This document shows positions 1-6,868 of a DNA stretch of 17,790 nucleotides, piece by piece. This stretch comes from RGIG5952 sp045627605. Lineage in GTDB: Bacteria; Verrucomicrobiota; Kiritimatiellia; RFP12; JAAYLN01. The first letter of the stretch is position 1, and each line of letters opens with the position of its first letter. The DNA is taken from positions 1-17,790 of the forward strand of contig JAZQOA010000127.1 of NCBI GenBank assembly GCA_045627605.1, given 5' to 3'. Position numbers and translations under genes: made by a program. The notes below the pieces were generated by a model. It did no database searches, was not told the origin of the DNA, and worked only from the letters and a program-made list of their open reading frames with translations.

Positions 1-186
1 AAAGCCGTCTCGGACGTCATCGGCGAGGCGACGAAGAAAAACCGCGTGGCGCTCACCGTGACGCTGGACGTCCGCGACCCGCTCGTTTACTACAGCGCGG
101 TCTCAGACGTCTCCTGGTTGCTCAAGGGCTCCATCGAGGCCCTCGGCGAATACATCACCAAATTCGACCTCTCCGAATCGCGATAG
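1..186 (+). CDS. 3' end of an unidentified protein (partial)
   Basis: An open frame runs from the first base to a TAG stop at 184-186, giving the last 61 residues of a protein whose start lies outside the window. The fragment has charged and hydrophobic positions alternating, as expected for an ordinary soluble alpha/beta domain, and ends in DLSESR. GC-rich third codon positions match the neighbouring genes, which supports real coding. I recognise no motif and assign no function. It converges on the ABC ATPase gene with only 5 bases between the two stop codons, so no separate terminator fits between them. Confidence 0.6.
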   Translation, partial: KAVSDVIGEATKKNRVALTVTLDVRDPLVYYSAVSDVSWLLKGSIEALGEYITKFDLSESR

Positions 187-191
187 ACGCC

Positions 192-1619
192 CTACTCCGT
201 GCCGGTGGCGATGCGGATGATGGACTTTTCGCAGAGGTCGCCGCCCGTGACTTCGCCGGCGATGCGGCCTTCGCGCATGACGAGGATGCGGCGGCAAAGC
301 CCCAGCAGTTCGGCCAAGTCCGAGGAGACGAGAAGAATCGCCAGCCCCGCGGCGGCAAGTTTGCCGATGCAGGCGTAGATTTCCTGGCGGGCGCCGACAT
401 CCACGCCTTGCGTAGGTTCATTCAGGACGACGACCGAGGGGGCGTCCGCCAGCACTTTCGCCATCGAGACCTTCTGCTGGTTGCCGCCGGAAAGCGACCC
501 GGCCGTGTCGTCAATCCCCTGGCAGCGGATGTTGAAGTCGCGGACGTAGCGCCGGGCGGCGCCTTCTACGGCGGCGGTGGAAACCATTCCCCGCCCCGTC
601 ATGCGATCAAGTGCGCCGAGCGCGATGTTTTCGGAAATGGTGAAGTCGCGCCAAATGCCGCTGGCCAACCTGTCGGGCGTCAGGAACCCGATGCCCGCGC
701 GACGAGCCTCGGCGGGCGAACGGAATTTGACGTCCCGGCCGCCGACGGCGATGGAACCGTCCGCCAACGCGCGGAACCCCGCGATTGTTTCGCCAAGCTC
801 CGCCTGTCCCGAATCGGCCAGGCCGGCGACGCCGAGAATCTCCCCCTTGCGGAGTTGCAGTCCGCCCATCGAGGCGGAGGAAAACGAAAGGGCGACCTCA
901 TCCCGGCAGGGAGGAACCGAAGGGTAGATGTCGGCCAGCGAACGGCCAACCATCATCTCGGCCATTTCGCGTGGCGAAAGTTCGGAGGCCTTGCCGGCGC
1001 CGACAAGCTCGCCGTCGCGCAGGACGGCAACGGAGTCGCAGATTTCGTGGACTTCGCCAAGCTTGTGGGAGATGTAGATCATCGACGTCCCCGCCTCCCT
1101 AAGCTTGCGCATGAGGACGAAAAGGCGTTCGGTCTCCTCCGTGTTGAGGAGGGCGCTCGGCTCGTCGAGGATCAGAAGCCCCGCGTCGACGTCGAGGGCG
1201 CGGCCGATTTCAAGCATCTGCTTTTCCGAAACCGAAAGCGACGCCGTCTCGGCAAAGGGATCGATGCGCACGCCGAGACGGGACAGGCCCTCGCGGACGC
1301 GCTCCGCCATTTTCGGAATGTCGAGAAGTCCGAAGCGGTTTGTCAATTCGCGCCCGAGAAAGAAATTCGCATAGGCGGGAAGATCGTCGGCCAGGTTCAG
1401 TTCCTGGTGGATCGCCGCGGCGGAAACCGAAAGCGAGACGGTTCCCGCCGTGGGCTGAAGCATGCCGAGGATGCACTTGACGAGGGTGGATTTTCCCGCT
1501 CCGTTTTCACCGATGACGCCAAGAATCTCGCCCTTTCCCAGCTTGAGCGAGAGGTTCTTCAACACCTGGTGACGGCCATACGCCTGGCAGAGGCCGTCAA
1601 TTTCGAGGACTGCGCTCAT
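192..1619 (-). CDS. Sugar-type ABC transporter ATP-binding protein (two ABC domains, RbsA/MglA-like)
   Basis: 475 residues with two fused nucleotide-binding domains, the arrangement of ATPases that power monosaccharide and related ABC importers. Domain 1 has Walker A GENGAGKST (37-45), Q-loop IHQELNL (Q72), signature LSVSEKQMLEIGRAL (from 128), Walker B LLILDEPSALLN and an H-loop at H185 (ISHKLGEV). Domain 2 has the usual degenerate Walker A region (GVAGLADSGQAEL, 263-275), signature LSGGNQQKV and Walker B VVVLNEPTQGVDVGA, with Asn400 where Asp is typical. The stretch between Walker A and the Q-loop of domain 1 is clearly shorter than in typical RbsA proteins, which run near 500 residues. Its ATG overlaps the stop of the upstream secreted-protein gene (ATGA), implying coupled translation. 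No permease or canonical sugar-binding protein gene is visible, so the partners are outside the window or absent. The substrate is unknown. Confidence 0.9.
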   Translation of the reverse strand: MSAVLEIDGLCQAYGRHQVLKNLSLKLGKGEILGVIGENGAGKSTLVKCILGMLQPTAGTVSLSVSAAAIHQELNLADDLPAYANFFLGRELTNRFGLLDIPKMAERVREGLSRLGVRIDPFAETASLSVSEKQMLEIGRALDVDAGLLILDEPSALLNTEETERLFVLMRKLREAGTSMIYISHKLGEVHEICDSVAVLRDGELVGAGKASELSPREMAEMMVGRSLADIYPSVPPCRDEVALSFSSASMGGLQLRKGEILGVAGLADSGQAELGETIAGFRALADGSIAVGGRDVKFRSPAEARRAGIGFLTPDRLASGIWRDFTISENIALGALDRMTGRGMVSTAAVEGAARRYVRDFNIRCQGIDDTAGSLSGGNQQKVSMAKVLADAPSVVVLNEPTQGVDVGARQEIYACIGKLAAAGLAILLVSSDLAELLGLCRRILVMREGRIAGEVTGGDLCEKSIIRIATGTE

Positions 1620-2542
1620 TTCTTCAGGAGCGCCAAGTCCTTCTCGGAGAGCGAGAGGGAAACAGACACCTTTTTGCCGTCGACGGCGACATTCGCGGCG
1701 AGGAACGACTGGATGATGCCGTCGGGCGTGGCGGGATCGTGCTTGAAGGCGCTGATCAACTTGAGCCCGTTGATCGTGGCGGCGATTTGCGCCGCCGTCT
1801 CGGGCTTGTCGAAGGTCATTTCGACAAGCAACGTCGCCGTGCCGGGCGTCGCCTCGGTCACGCGCGCAACAATCAACTCGGCGTCCGTCCGGATGAATTC
1901 GCCGGAAAGAACCGAAAGATTCTTCTCGCCGGGACGGGCCTTGACAACGACCGAAACCGGGGCGCCAAGGGCGAACTCCTTCGCAATTTCGGAAGTCGGG
2001 GAAATCGACGGGGCCTTCTTGTCGTAGACGGACAAGGCGGCGGTGGCTGATTCGGGGGAGGCGGCAAGCAGCGCCACCCCGTCCGACGGGAAACTCATGT
2101 TGACGCCGCCTGAAAAGTCGGCCTGGTATATCTCGTGCGCGCCGCTTGCCGTCACCTTGCAGCCCTTGGCCTTCTTGATTGCCCCGGCCAGACGCGCCGT
2201 GTCGATTTTGCCGGACACGTATGACGCGGCGGACATCACATCGGTGTCGCCCAACCTGTCGATTGAAAAACCATCGGCGAAAAGCAGGAGGTCGGAAAGA
2301 TCTCCGGGGACGTTCACACCGAAGCTCTTTCGGAGAACCAGCCCCTCCTTCTTGACAAAACCGACATTGCCGAAAACCCAGTTGACGATGGTTGAGCAGG
2401 CCGGAAGCGACTTCGCCTGCTCGAAATCGACATGCGCCGCGATCGACGACGAGGCGGGAACCTGGGAGACGGCAGCGGGGCCGGCGCCTGCGAATGCGGC
2501 CAGCAGAACGGCAAAGGCGGGAGTGAGAAGATTTTTCTTCAT
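1616..2542 (-). CDS. Secreted protein of unknown function, coupled to the ABC ATPase
   Basis: 308 residues starting MKKNLLTPAFAVLLAAFAGA, a clear Sec signal peptide with likely cleavage near residues 22-27. I chose this ATG because a GAGG ribosome-binding site lies 6 bases upstream and the signal peptide begins exactly there; the longer open frame would run into the antisense of the tRNA. The mature part alternates short beta-like and helical segments and ends in SLSEKDLALLKK. Its style (a repeated 'A-x-x-SGKIDTARLAGAIKKA' half followed by a beta-rich half) resembles large families of uncharacterised exported proteins in planctomycete/verrucomicrobial genomes, but I cannot name a domain. The TGA stop overlaps the ATPase start by 4 bases. 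That placement is where a substrate-binding protein might be expected, but the sequence does not look like a periplasmic binding protein fold. Confidence 0.75.
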   Translation of the reverse strand: MKKNLLTPAFAVLLAAFAGAGPAAVSQVPASSSIAAHVDFEQAKSLPACSTIVNWVFGNVGFVKKEGLVLRKSFGVNVPGDLSDLLLFADGFSIDRLGDTDVMSAASYVSGKIDTARLAGAIKKAKGCKVTASGAHEIYQADFSGGVNMSFPSDGVALLAASPESATAALSVYDKKAPSISPTSEIAKEFALGAPVSVVVKARPGEKNLSVLSGEFIRTDAELIVARVTEATPGTATLLVEMTFDKPETAAQIAATINGLKLISAFKHDPATPDGIIQSFLAANVAVDGKKVSVSLSLSEKDLALLKK

Positions 2543-2592
2543 GAAGGACCTCGACTTAGGATTGAAAAGCGATACACTAATTTTACTAAAAT

Positions 2593-2600
2593 GGTATAAT
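2593..2600 (+). promoter_or_regulatory. Probable tRNA promoter, extended -10 (TGGTATAAT)
   Basis: A perfect TATAAT at 2595-2600 is preceded by TGG, making an extended -10 element. It lies 17 bases before the mature 5' end of tRNA-Arg, leaving room for a leader of about 10 bases. No convincing -35 hexamer is seen at normal spacing (atacac at 2572-2577). The region is AT-rich against a GC-rich background. Confidence 0.6.
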
Positions 2601-2617
2601 ATTTGCACTTGTTTTTT

Positions 2618-2694
<77 letters not shown>

Positions 2695-2704
2695 AATTTC
2701 GCCG

Positions 2705-2729
2705 CGGAAAAATGCGACGTTATTTTCCG
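2705..2729. terminator. Possible bidirectional terminator hairpin between tRNA and aldolase gene
   Basis: Perfect 7-bp inverted repeat CGGAAAA (2705-2711) and TTTTCCG (2723-2729) with an 11-base loop. It sits just after the tRNA and overlaps the last codons of the converging aldolase gene. The A/T side of each arm would give a short U-run in either direction. The stem is weak and the loop long, so termination is only a suggestion. Confidence 0.3.
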
Positions 2730-3514
2730 GGAGTCTGCCGCGGGAAGCGCCTGTCAAGGTTGCGCAGGGCGGAGAGAACTTCGCGCCCGCCGCGAATCAA
2801 GCTCCAGGCGTCAAGCCCGGCCGAAATAAAATCCACGCCTTTCTCAAACCACCGCTGAAGCTCCTCCTCCGTGTCGGAGCCAATCGAAAGGCCGATGGGC
2901 TTTCCCGCCGCATGCGCCTTGGCAACGGCCTCGTCAACCAGGTCGCTCGTCTCGCCAGAGAAATCACCCAGGCGGCCGACGCTGCCGCTAAGATCCATCG
3001 GGCCAATCACGTAGCCGTCCATATACGGGATTTTTGCGGTCTCCTCCATGATCTTGACGGCGTTTTTGCTCTCGACCTGGATGAAGCGCATCTGGTCCTT
3101 GTGTCCCTGGCGGATGTACTCCTCGGTGCTGGACATGCCGTAGTTGACGGCGCGGAAAGGCCCGAAGCCGCGCTTGCCCTCAGGCGGGTAAATGCAGGTG
3201 TCGATGGCGCGCCGCGCCTCCTCGACGGTGTTGATCATCGGGAAGAGGACGGCGTCCGGCCCCGCCTCGAGGACGCGCTTCGCATGGGGAATGTCGTTCC
3301 AGCAGATGCGGACAAGCGTCGGCGTCCCCGCGGCACGCGCGGCGATAAGGTGCGTTTCCATCTGCGCGAAGCTTGTCGAGACATGCTCCATGTCGATCCA
3401 GAGGTAGTCGAAGCCGATGGAACCGAGGATTTCGCAGACGCGGTGGTCGACGAGGTTCACGTGGGTGCCGAGCAAACGCTTGCCGGAGGCGAGTTTTTCA
3501 CGAAAGGGGTTCAT
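2720..3514 (-). CDS. HpcH/HpaI-family class II aldolase (2-keto-3-deoxy sugar acid aldolase type)
   Basis: 264 residues from the ATG at 3514. I prefer this start because GGAG sits 8 bases upstream; an ATG two codons earlier (3520) would leave only 2 bases. The family splits 2-keto-3-deoxy acids (for example 2-dehydro-3-deoxyglucarate or hydroxy-ketoheptanedioate) into pyruvate plus an aldehyde in a metal-dependent TIM barrel. Family marks in order are DYLWIDMEH with the catalytic His at 44, R69, FPMINTVEEAR (91-101), YPPEGKRGFGPFRA (109-122), the metal-ligand Glu in IQVES (E148) and IGPMDLSGSVG (170-180, D174). Length matches the family. It is divergent from the SGNH esterase gene across 145 bases and probably feeds sugar-acid breakdown. 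The exact substrate cannot be read from the sequence. Confidence 0.92.
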   Translation of the reverse strand: MNPFREKLASGKRLLGTHVNLVDHRVCEILGSIGFDYLWIDMEHVSTSFAQMETHLIAARAAGTPTLVRICWNDIPHAKRVLEAGPDAVLFPMINTVEEARRAIDTCIYPPEGKRGFGPFRAVNYGMSSTEEYIRQGHKDQMRFIQVESKNAVKIMEETAKIPYMDGYVIGPMDLSGSVGRLGDFSGETSDLVDEAVAKAHAAGKPIGLSIGSDTEEELQRWFEKGVDFISAGLDAWSLIRGGREVLSALRNLDRRFPRQTPGK

Positions 3515-3543
3515 ATTCATTACTCCATTGGGATGTCAAAACC

Positions 3544-3551
3544 ATATTACC
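3544..3551 (-). promoter_or_regulatory. Possible aldolase promoter, extended -10 (TGTGGTAATAT)
   Basis: Read on the minus strand, TGTGGTAATAT precedes the aldolase start by about 30 bases and matches an extended -10 element (TGGTAATAT). Transcription would start near 3537, giving a leader of about 20 bases that contains the GGAG ribosome-binding site. The -35 region at 17-base spacing reads TTTTAT and is weak. The TGTGGTA core is shared with the MarR/sialidase promoters. Confidence 0.4.
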
Positions 3552-3601
3552 ACATTTCGCGCGAGGATAAAACACGAGGCAGCGAAACTGGACGAAAAGA
3601 C

Positions 3602-3622
3602 GGGAAAGTGATAAGTTTTCCC
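3602..3622. promoter_or_regulatory. Inverted repeat GGGAAA-N9-TTTCCC upstream of the SGNH gene
   Basis: GGGAAA at 3602-3607 and TTTCCC at 3617-3622 flank a 9-base AT-rich spacer. The repeat lies 38 bases before the SGNH start codon, in the intergenic region shared with the divergent aldolase gene. It could be an operator or part of the promoter (TGATAAGT within the spacer). With 6-bp arms, chance cannot be excluded. Confidence 0.25.
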
Positions 3623-3659
3623 AGTGCTTGGAAATCCATCCAACGAAAGAAAGGTCAAC

Positions 3660-4730
3660 ATGTACAGAAAAGACTTGCCCAAGGCCGCGCCGTGTTTCAG
3701 TCCACCGAAAATCTCAGGACTCTCCTGGAAAGACGTCACCCCCGCCGACGTGGAAGGACGCGGCTGGAAGGACACCGCAGCCCCGTTCGACAGGATGCCC
3801 GCGCGCGCCGAAAAACGACTCCCCGGCGTGTGGGGCAACTGCCACTCGACTTCAGGAATGTGCTTTGAGTTCACCACGGACTCGACGGCCGTCGCGGTGC
3901 GCACCGAACTCGGCGAAAGCGCCTATGGCGAAAAGAACTTCAACGCCACGGCGCATTCCGGCGTCGACCTCTACGTCTGGGACGACCGCCAGGCGCGCTG
4001 GCGCTGGGCTTCCGCCGCGCAGCATTTCCTAAATTTTGCGCCAATCACGGAATATCCGCTCCTCTGGGACCTTTCTCCCGAAACGCGCCGGTACCGGATG
4101 TACCTTCCCTTCCGCAACCAGGTGCTTTCCCTCGCCGTCGGCTACGACGAGGACGCAACCCTGCAACTGGTCCCGCCGCGTAAAACGCCGCCGCTCGTCT
4201 ATTACGGGACAAGCATCATCCACGGCGCGTTCTGCACCCGCGCCGGACTCGGCGTACCGCAGATTCTCGGGCGCAAGCTCAACGTCCCGGTCGTCAACCT
4301 CGGCTTTTCAGGCGCCGCCCGGATGGAAGAGGACATGGCTTCGTTCCTGTCGGAGATCGACGCCGGCCTCTACGTGTGCGACGCCTACCACAACATGACT
4401 CCGCAGCTTGTCCGCGACAACGCGGAGAAGTTCATCGTCCGCCTCTGCACCCTCCGCCCCGACACGCCTCTTTTCGTGCTCGGCGCACCGCCCGTGCTCA
4501 ACGCCTGGCTCTACCCCGGCATCCAGGCCGACGAAGACGAAAAGAACCGCCTTTTCGCAGAGATCAGCGCCCCCCTCGAACGGCGGTTCCCGAACTTCCA
4601 CTTCATCCCCGGCGAGGGTTTCTACGGCAGCGACGACGTGTCGCTCGACGGCATCCACCCGAACGACCAGGCCTTCGCCCACATGGCCGACTGCCTCGCC
4701 CCGATCCTCGCACCCTCTCTCAAGGGCTGA
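3660..4730 (+). CDS. SGNH/GDSL-family hydrolase with N-terminal GxDLY domain
   Basis: 356 residues from the ATG at 3660, which has AAGG 5 bases upstream; an in-frame GTG 12 codons earlier lacks a good site. The N-terminal half is a beta-sandwich with the diagnostic GVDLYVW (101-107) of GxDLY-type esterases. The C-terminal half is an SGNH hydrolase. Block I is YYGTSIIHG with nucleophile Ser185, and block II is NLGFSGAA (213-220). Block III is CDAYHNMTP with Asn245, and block V is DGIHPND with Asp330 and His333. The family removes acyl groups, usually acetyl, from carbohydrates. I see no signal peptide, so it probably acts in the cytoplasm on imported, acylated sugars. It sits upstream of two glycosidase-like genes on the same strand, with about 270 bases before the next gene. 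Confidence 0.9.
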   Translation: MYRKDLPKAAPCFSPPKISGLSWKDVTPADVEGRGWKDTAAPFDRMPARAEKRLPGVWGNCHSTSGMCFEFTTDSTAVAVRTELGESAYGEKNFNATAHSGVDLYVWDDRQARWRWASAAQHFLNFAPITEYPLLWDLSPETRRYRMYLPFRNQVLSLAVGYDEDATLQLVPPRKTPPLVYYGTSIIHGAFCTRAGLGVPQILGRKLNVPVVNLGFSGAARMEEDMASFLSEIDAGLYVCDAYHNMTPQLVRDNAEKFIVRLCTLRPDTPLFVLGAPPVLNAWLYPGIQADEDEKNRLFAEISAPLERRFPNFHFIPGEGFYGSDDVSLDGIHPNDQAFAHMADCLAPILAPSLKG

Positions 4731-4753
4731 AGCCCCCCATCCAACACGGCGAA

Positions 4754-4775
4754 GGGCGCGGCACACGCCGCGCCC
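4754..4775 (+). terminator. Strong GC hairpin after the SGNH gene
   Basis: A perfect 9-bp stem, GGGCGCGGC (4754-4762) with GCCGCGCCC (4767-4775), closes on a 4-base ACAC loop 23 bases after the SGNH stop. It is followed by CTTGCTT rather than a clean T-run, so it may stall or protect the transcript rather than be a classic intrinsic terminator. It also lies in the minus-strand gene remnant, so it may be partly a relic of coding sequence. Confidence 0.5.
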
Positions 4776-4905
4776 CTTGCTTCCGCAGCAACAGCATCGT
4801 CGCGCAACCGGCGGCGATGTCGACCGCCGTGCCGAACGGACCGTTGCCGCCCGGATGGTTGATGGTGGCAACTTTCTGTTTCGCTTGTATCTTCACCGCG
4901 TCTTC

Positions 4906-4913
4906 GGTATCAT
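4906..4913 (+). promoter_or_regulatory. Possible promoter for the GHL10-GH116 pair (GGTATCAT)
   Basis: TATCAT at 4908-4913, preceded by CGG, lies 17 bases after TTGTAT (4885-4890), so a -35/-10 pair at ideal spacing is possible. Transcription would begin near 4920 with a leader of about 85 bases. The same bases encode YYDT in the minus-strand remnant, so the match could be incidental. If real, the promoter arose inside dead coding sequence. Confidence 0.4.
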
Positions 4914-5004
4914 AGTAGCAGAATGTAGTTCGCCGTTTTTCAACGCCGCCACCATGCGGTTCGGCAACTCCCGGATGCCCCACGAAGAACCTGAAAGAAT
5001 CGAA

Positions 5005-6864
5005 ATGAAAATTTATACCGCGTTGATTTCGGCGATTTCCGCCACCTGTGCCGCGTTGGCCGCCCCCACCATCGACGAAAGCCGCGTCTACGAGGATTTC
5101 AAGTTGGGCGCAAACACGGCTGGCGACGCCCCCGCCGCGCTTAAGATTTCCTTTGCCCTGGACTTTCCGTCGCCCGTTCGCGCGGTGACACTCCACCTGA
5201 AGTCGGGCGACGGCTGGTATTCGGCGGACATCGCGCGGTTCAACCCCGACCTCACCGCCCCCGTATCACTGCGCATCCCGGTCTCGGCCTTCGCCCCCGA
5301 AGGCTCCCCCGGCAAGCTTGGCGACGCCACGCAAATCCGCATTTCGGCCTGGATGAACGCCCCCGCCGCCGGGACCATCACCCTGGCGGCAGCCACTTTC
5401 GCGAAGGCCGCGCAGGTCGCCGTCATCCGCGCCACCGACAAAACCGCGCCGGGCGAGTCCTGGTTTGCGGGAAAGATGGCGGAACGCGCCGAGGCGTTGC
5501 TTGCCGCCGCGAAGATCGACTACGACGTCGTCTCGGACGACCTTTCCCTGGAATCCGCCAAGGCCTTCAAGACATTGCTCCTTCCCTACTCCCCGAAGCC
5601 CCCGGTCAAGACAACCCTCACTTTCGCGGCCTTCGTCAAGGCCGGCGGGAAACTGCTGGTCTTCTACAATGCGTCGCCCGCCCTCGCCAAAGCCATGGGC
5701 ATGACTGCCGGCCCGTGGGAACAGGGTCAGTTTCCCTGGTCCGCAATCGAGCTTGCCGGAGACTTCGGCGCGGGCCGCCGCATCCCCTACTACACCGAAA
5801 ACGCCATCCCCCCGCACCCGGCACCGGGTTCCGACGCCAAGGTCGCCGGCTGGCTCCTCGACAACGTCGGGCGCAAGACGTCGCGCCCCGCAGTCGTCGT
5901 CTCGAAGGCCGGCGCCTGGTTCGCGCACGTCCCGCCACGCGCCTATCCCGCGGCGGCGGATCTGGTCTCGGACCTTGTCAAGGGCAATGTCCAAACCGCA
6001 GGCAAACGCCAGAAGCCCCTTTCGAACCTCCCGAAGGGCAAACCCGTCGCCGCCTGGCTCAACACCCCATTTCCACGCGACAAGGGCGGCTGGAAGGCCA
6101 CCGCGCCCAAGCTGAAGGAGCTCGGCATCAACACGCTTTTCGTCCATTTCCAGGCGGCGGACACCCTTCTGCCCTCCGTCACGACTTCCGGGACCGACAA
6201 CCTTTCCGAAGCCATCGCCGAATGCAAAAAGAACGGCATCAAGCTCCACGCCTGGGTCTCGTGCTTCTCGCTCGACGGCGTCCCGGCCGAGAAGCGCCGC
6301 AAGTTCGCCGCCGAAAAGCGCACCCTCCCCGGAAACAAGGACTGGCTTGACCCGTCGCTTGTCCAAAACCACGACCTCATCGTCCCGGCCCTCGCGGCGC
6401 TCGCCAAGCGCGGCGTCGACGGCGTCCACCTCGACTACACGCGCACCTCCGACGACACCCCCGTCACCCCCCAGGCGACCAAATCCATCACCGAATTCGT
6501 CAGGAAGGCCTCGGCGGCGATCCGCAAGGCCACGCCCGGCACCGCCGTCTCGGCCGCCGTTTTCCCGACGCCGCTCGCCGCCTCGCACCGCAACCAGGAC
6601 TGGCCAACGTGGGTGCGCGAAGGCTTCGTCGACTTCGTCTCGCCGATGATCTACACGGTCTCGCCCGCCTCCTTCAAGGAGCAACTTGACGCCTGTCTCG
6701 CCGTCGCGGACGCCTCGAAGCTCATGCCCGGCATCGGCACCGGCGCCGACGAGAGCCAGACCAACGCCGCCGCCACCGAAGCGGAAATCGACGCCGCATC
6801 CTCCTGCCGCGGCATTGCCTTCTTCTCGCTTGACGAGGCCCTTCTCGAACTCCTTGGGGAATGA
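5005..6864 (+). CDS. Secreted glycoside hydrolase-like protein, GHL10 (DUF187/YngK-like) TIM barrel
   Basis: 619 residues. The ATG at 5005 starts a Sec signal peptide (MKIYTALISAISATCAALAA, cleavage near residue 20); upstream codons in the same frame are out-of-frame SGNH sequence. Residues about 20-130 form a beta-rich, carbohydrate-binding-like module. Residues about 135-290 look like an alpha/beta amidotransferase-like or ThuA-like domain (LLLPYSP, FVKAGGKLLVFYN). From residue 347 (PVAAWLNTPF) the GHL10 barrel follows: ELGINTLFVHFQAADTLLPS, AIAECKKNGIKLHAWVSCFS, RGVDGVHLDYTR with Asp477, and FVDFVSPMIYT. GHL10 proteins are predicted glycosidases, and few have known substrates. It should act in the periplasm or outside the cell. 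The next gene starts 4 bases after its stop, so the two are co-transcribed. Confidence 0.85.
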   Translation: MKIYTALISAISATCAALAAPTIDESRVYEDFKLGANTAGDAPAALKISFALDFPSPVRAVTLHLKSGDGWYSADIARFNPDLTAPVSLRIPVSAFAPEGSPGKLGDATQIRISAWMNAPAAGTITLAAATFAKAAQVAVIRATDKTAPGESWFAGKMAERAEALLAAAKIDYDVVSDDLSLESAKAFKTLLLPYSPKPPVKTTLTFAAFVKAGGKLLVFYNASPALAKAMGMTAGPWEQGQFPWSAIELAGDFGAGRRIPYYTENAIPPHPAPGSDAKVAGWLLDNVGRKTSRPAVVVSKAGAWFAHVPPRAYPAAADLVSDLVKGNVQTAGKRQKPLSNLPKGKPVAAWLNTPFPRDKGGWKATAPKLKELGINTLFVHFQAADTLLPSVTTSGTDNLSEAIAECKKNGIKLHAWVSCFSLDGVPAEKRRKFAAEKRTLPGNKDWLDPSLVQNHDLIVPALAALAKRGVDGVHLDYTRTSDDTPVTPQATKSITEFVRKASAAIRKATPGTAVSAAVFPTPLAASHRNQDWPTWVREGFVDFVSPMIYTVSPASFKEQLDACLAVADASKLMPGIGTGADESQTNAAATEAEIDAASSCRGIAFFSLDEALLELLGE

Positions 6865-6868
6865 CGCC

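Larger units (their letters stand above)
4720..5008 (-). pseudogene. Decayed 3' end of an unidentified gene with a frameshift
   Basis: The gap between the SGNH and GHL10 genes reads as protein-like sequence on the minus strand, but in two frames. From about 5008 the first frame gives GSSWGIRELPNRMVAALKNG followed by ELHS. At about 4918-4922 the sense shifts to another frame, giving YYDTEDAVKIQAKQKVA, then INHPGGNGPFGTAVDIAAGC and MLLLRKQGARRV, ending at a TGA at 4720-4722. One missing base after TCTGC would join the two parts. No start codon or upstream part exists: the first frame meets a TAA just inside the start of the GHL10 gene. I read this as the C-terminal 80-90 residues of a lost gene. 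I cannot name the family. Chance open frames in GC-rich DNA are the main alternative. Confidence 0.45.

Noticed and set aside
408..2027. 539-codon plus-strand open frame
   Set aside because: It is antisense to the ABC ATPase and secreted-protein genes, has low-complexity Arg/Gly-rich text and no domain; GC-rich codon bias creates it.
4408..5004. Upstream extension of the GHL10 frame into the SGNH gene
   Set aside because: The extension is Ser/Pro/Thr-rich out-of-frame SGNH sequence; the signal peptide starting at 5005 marks the true start.
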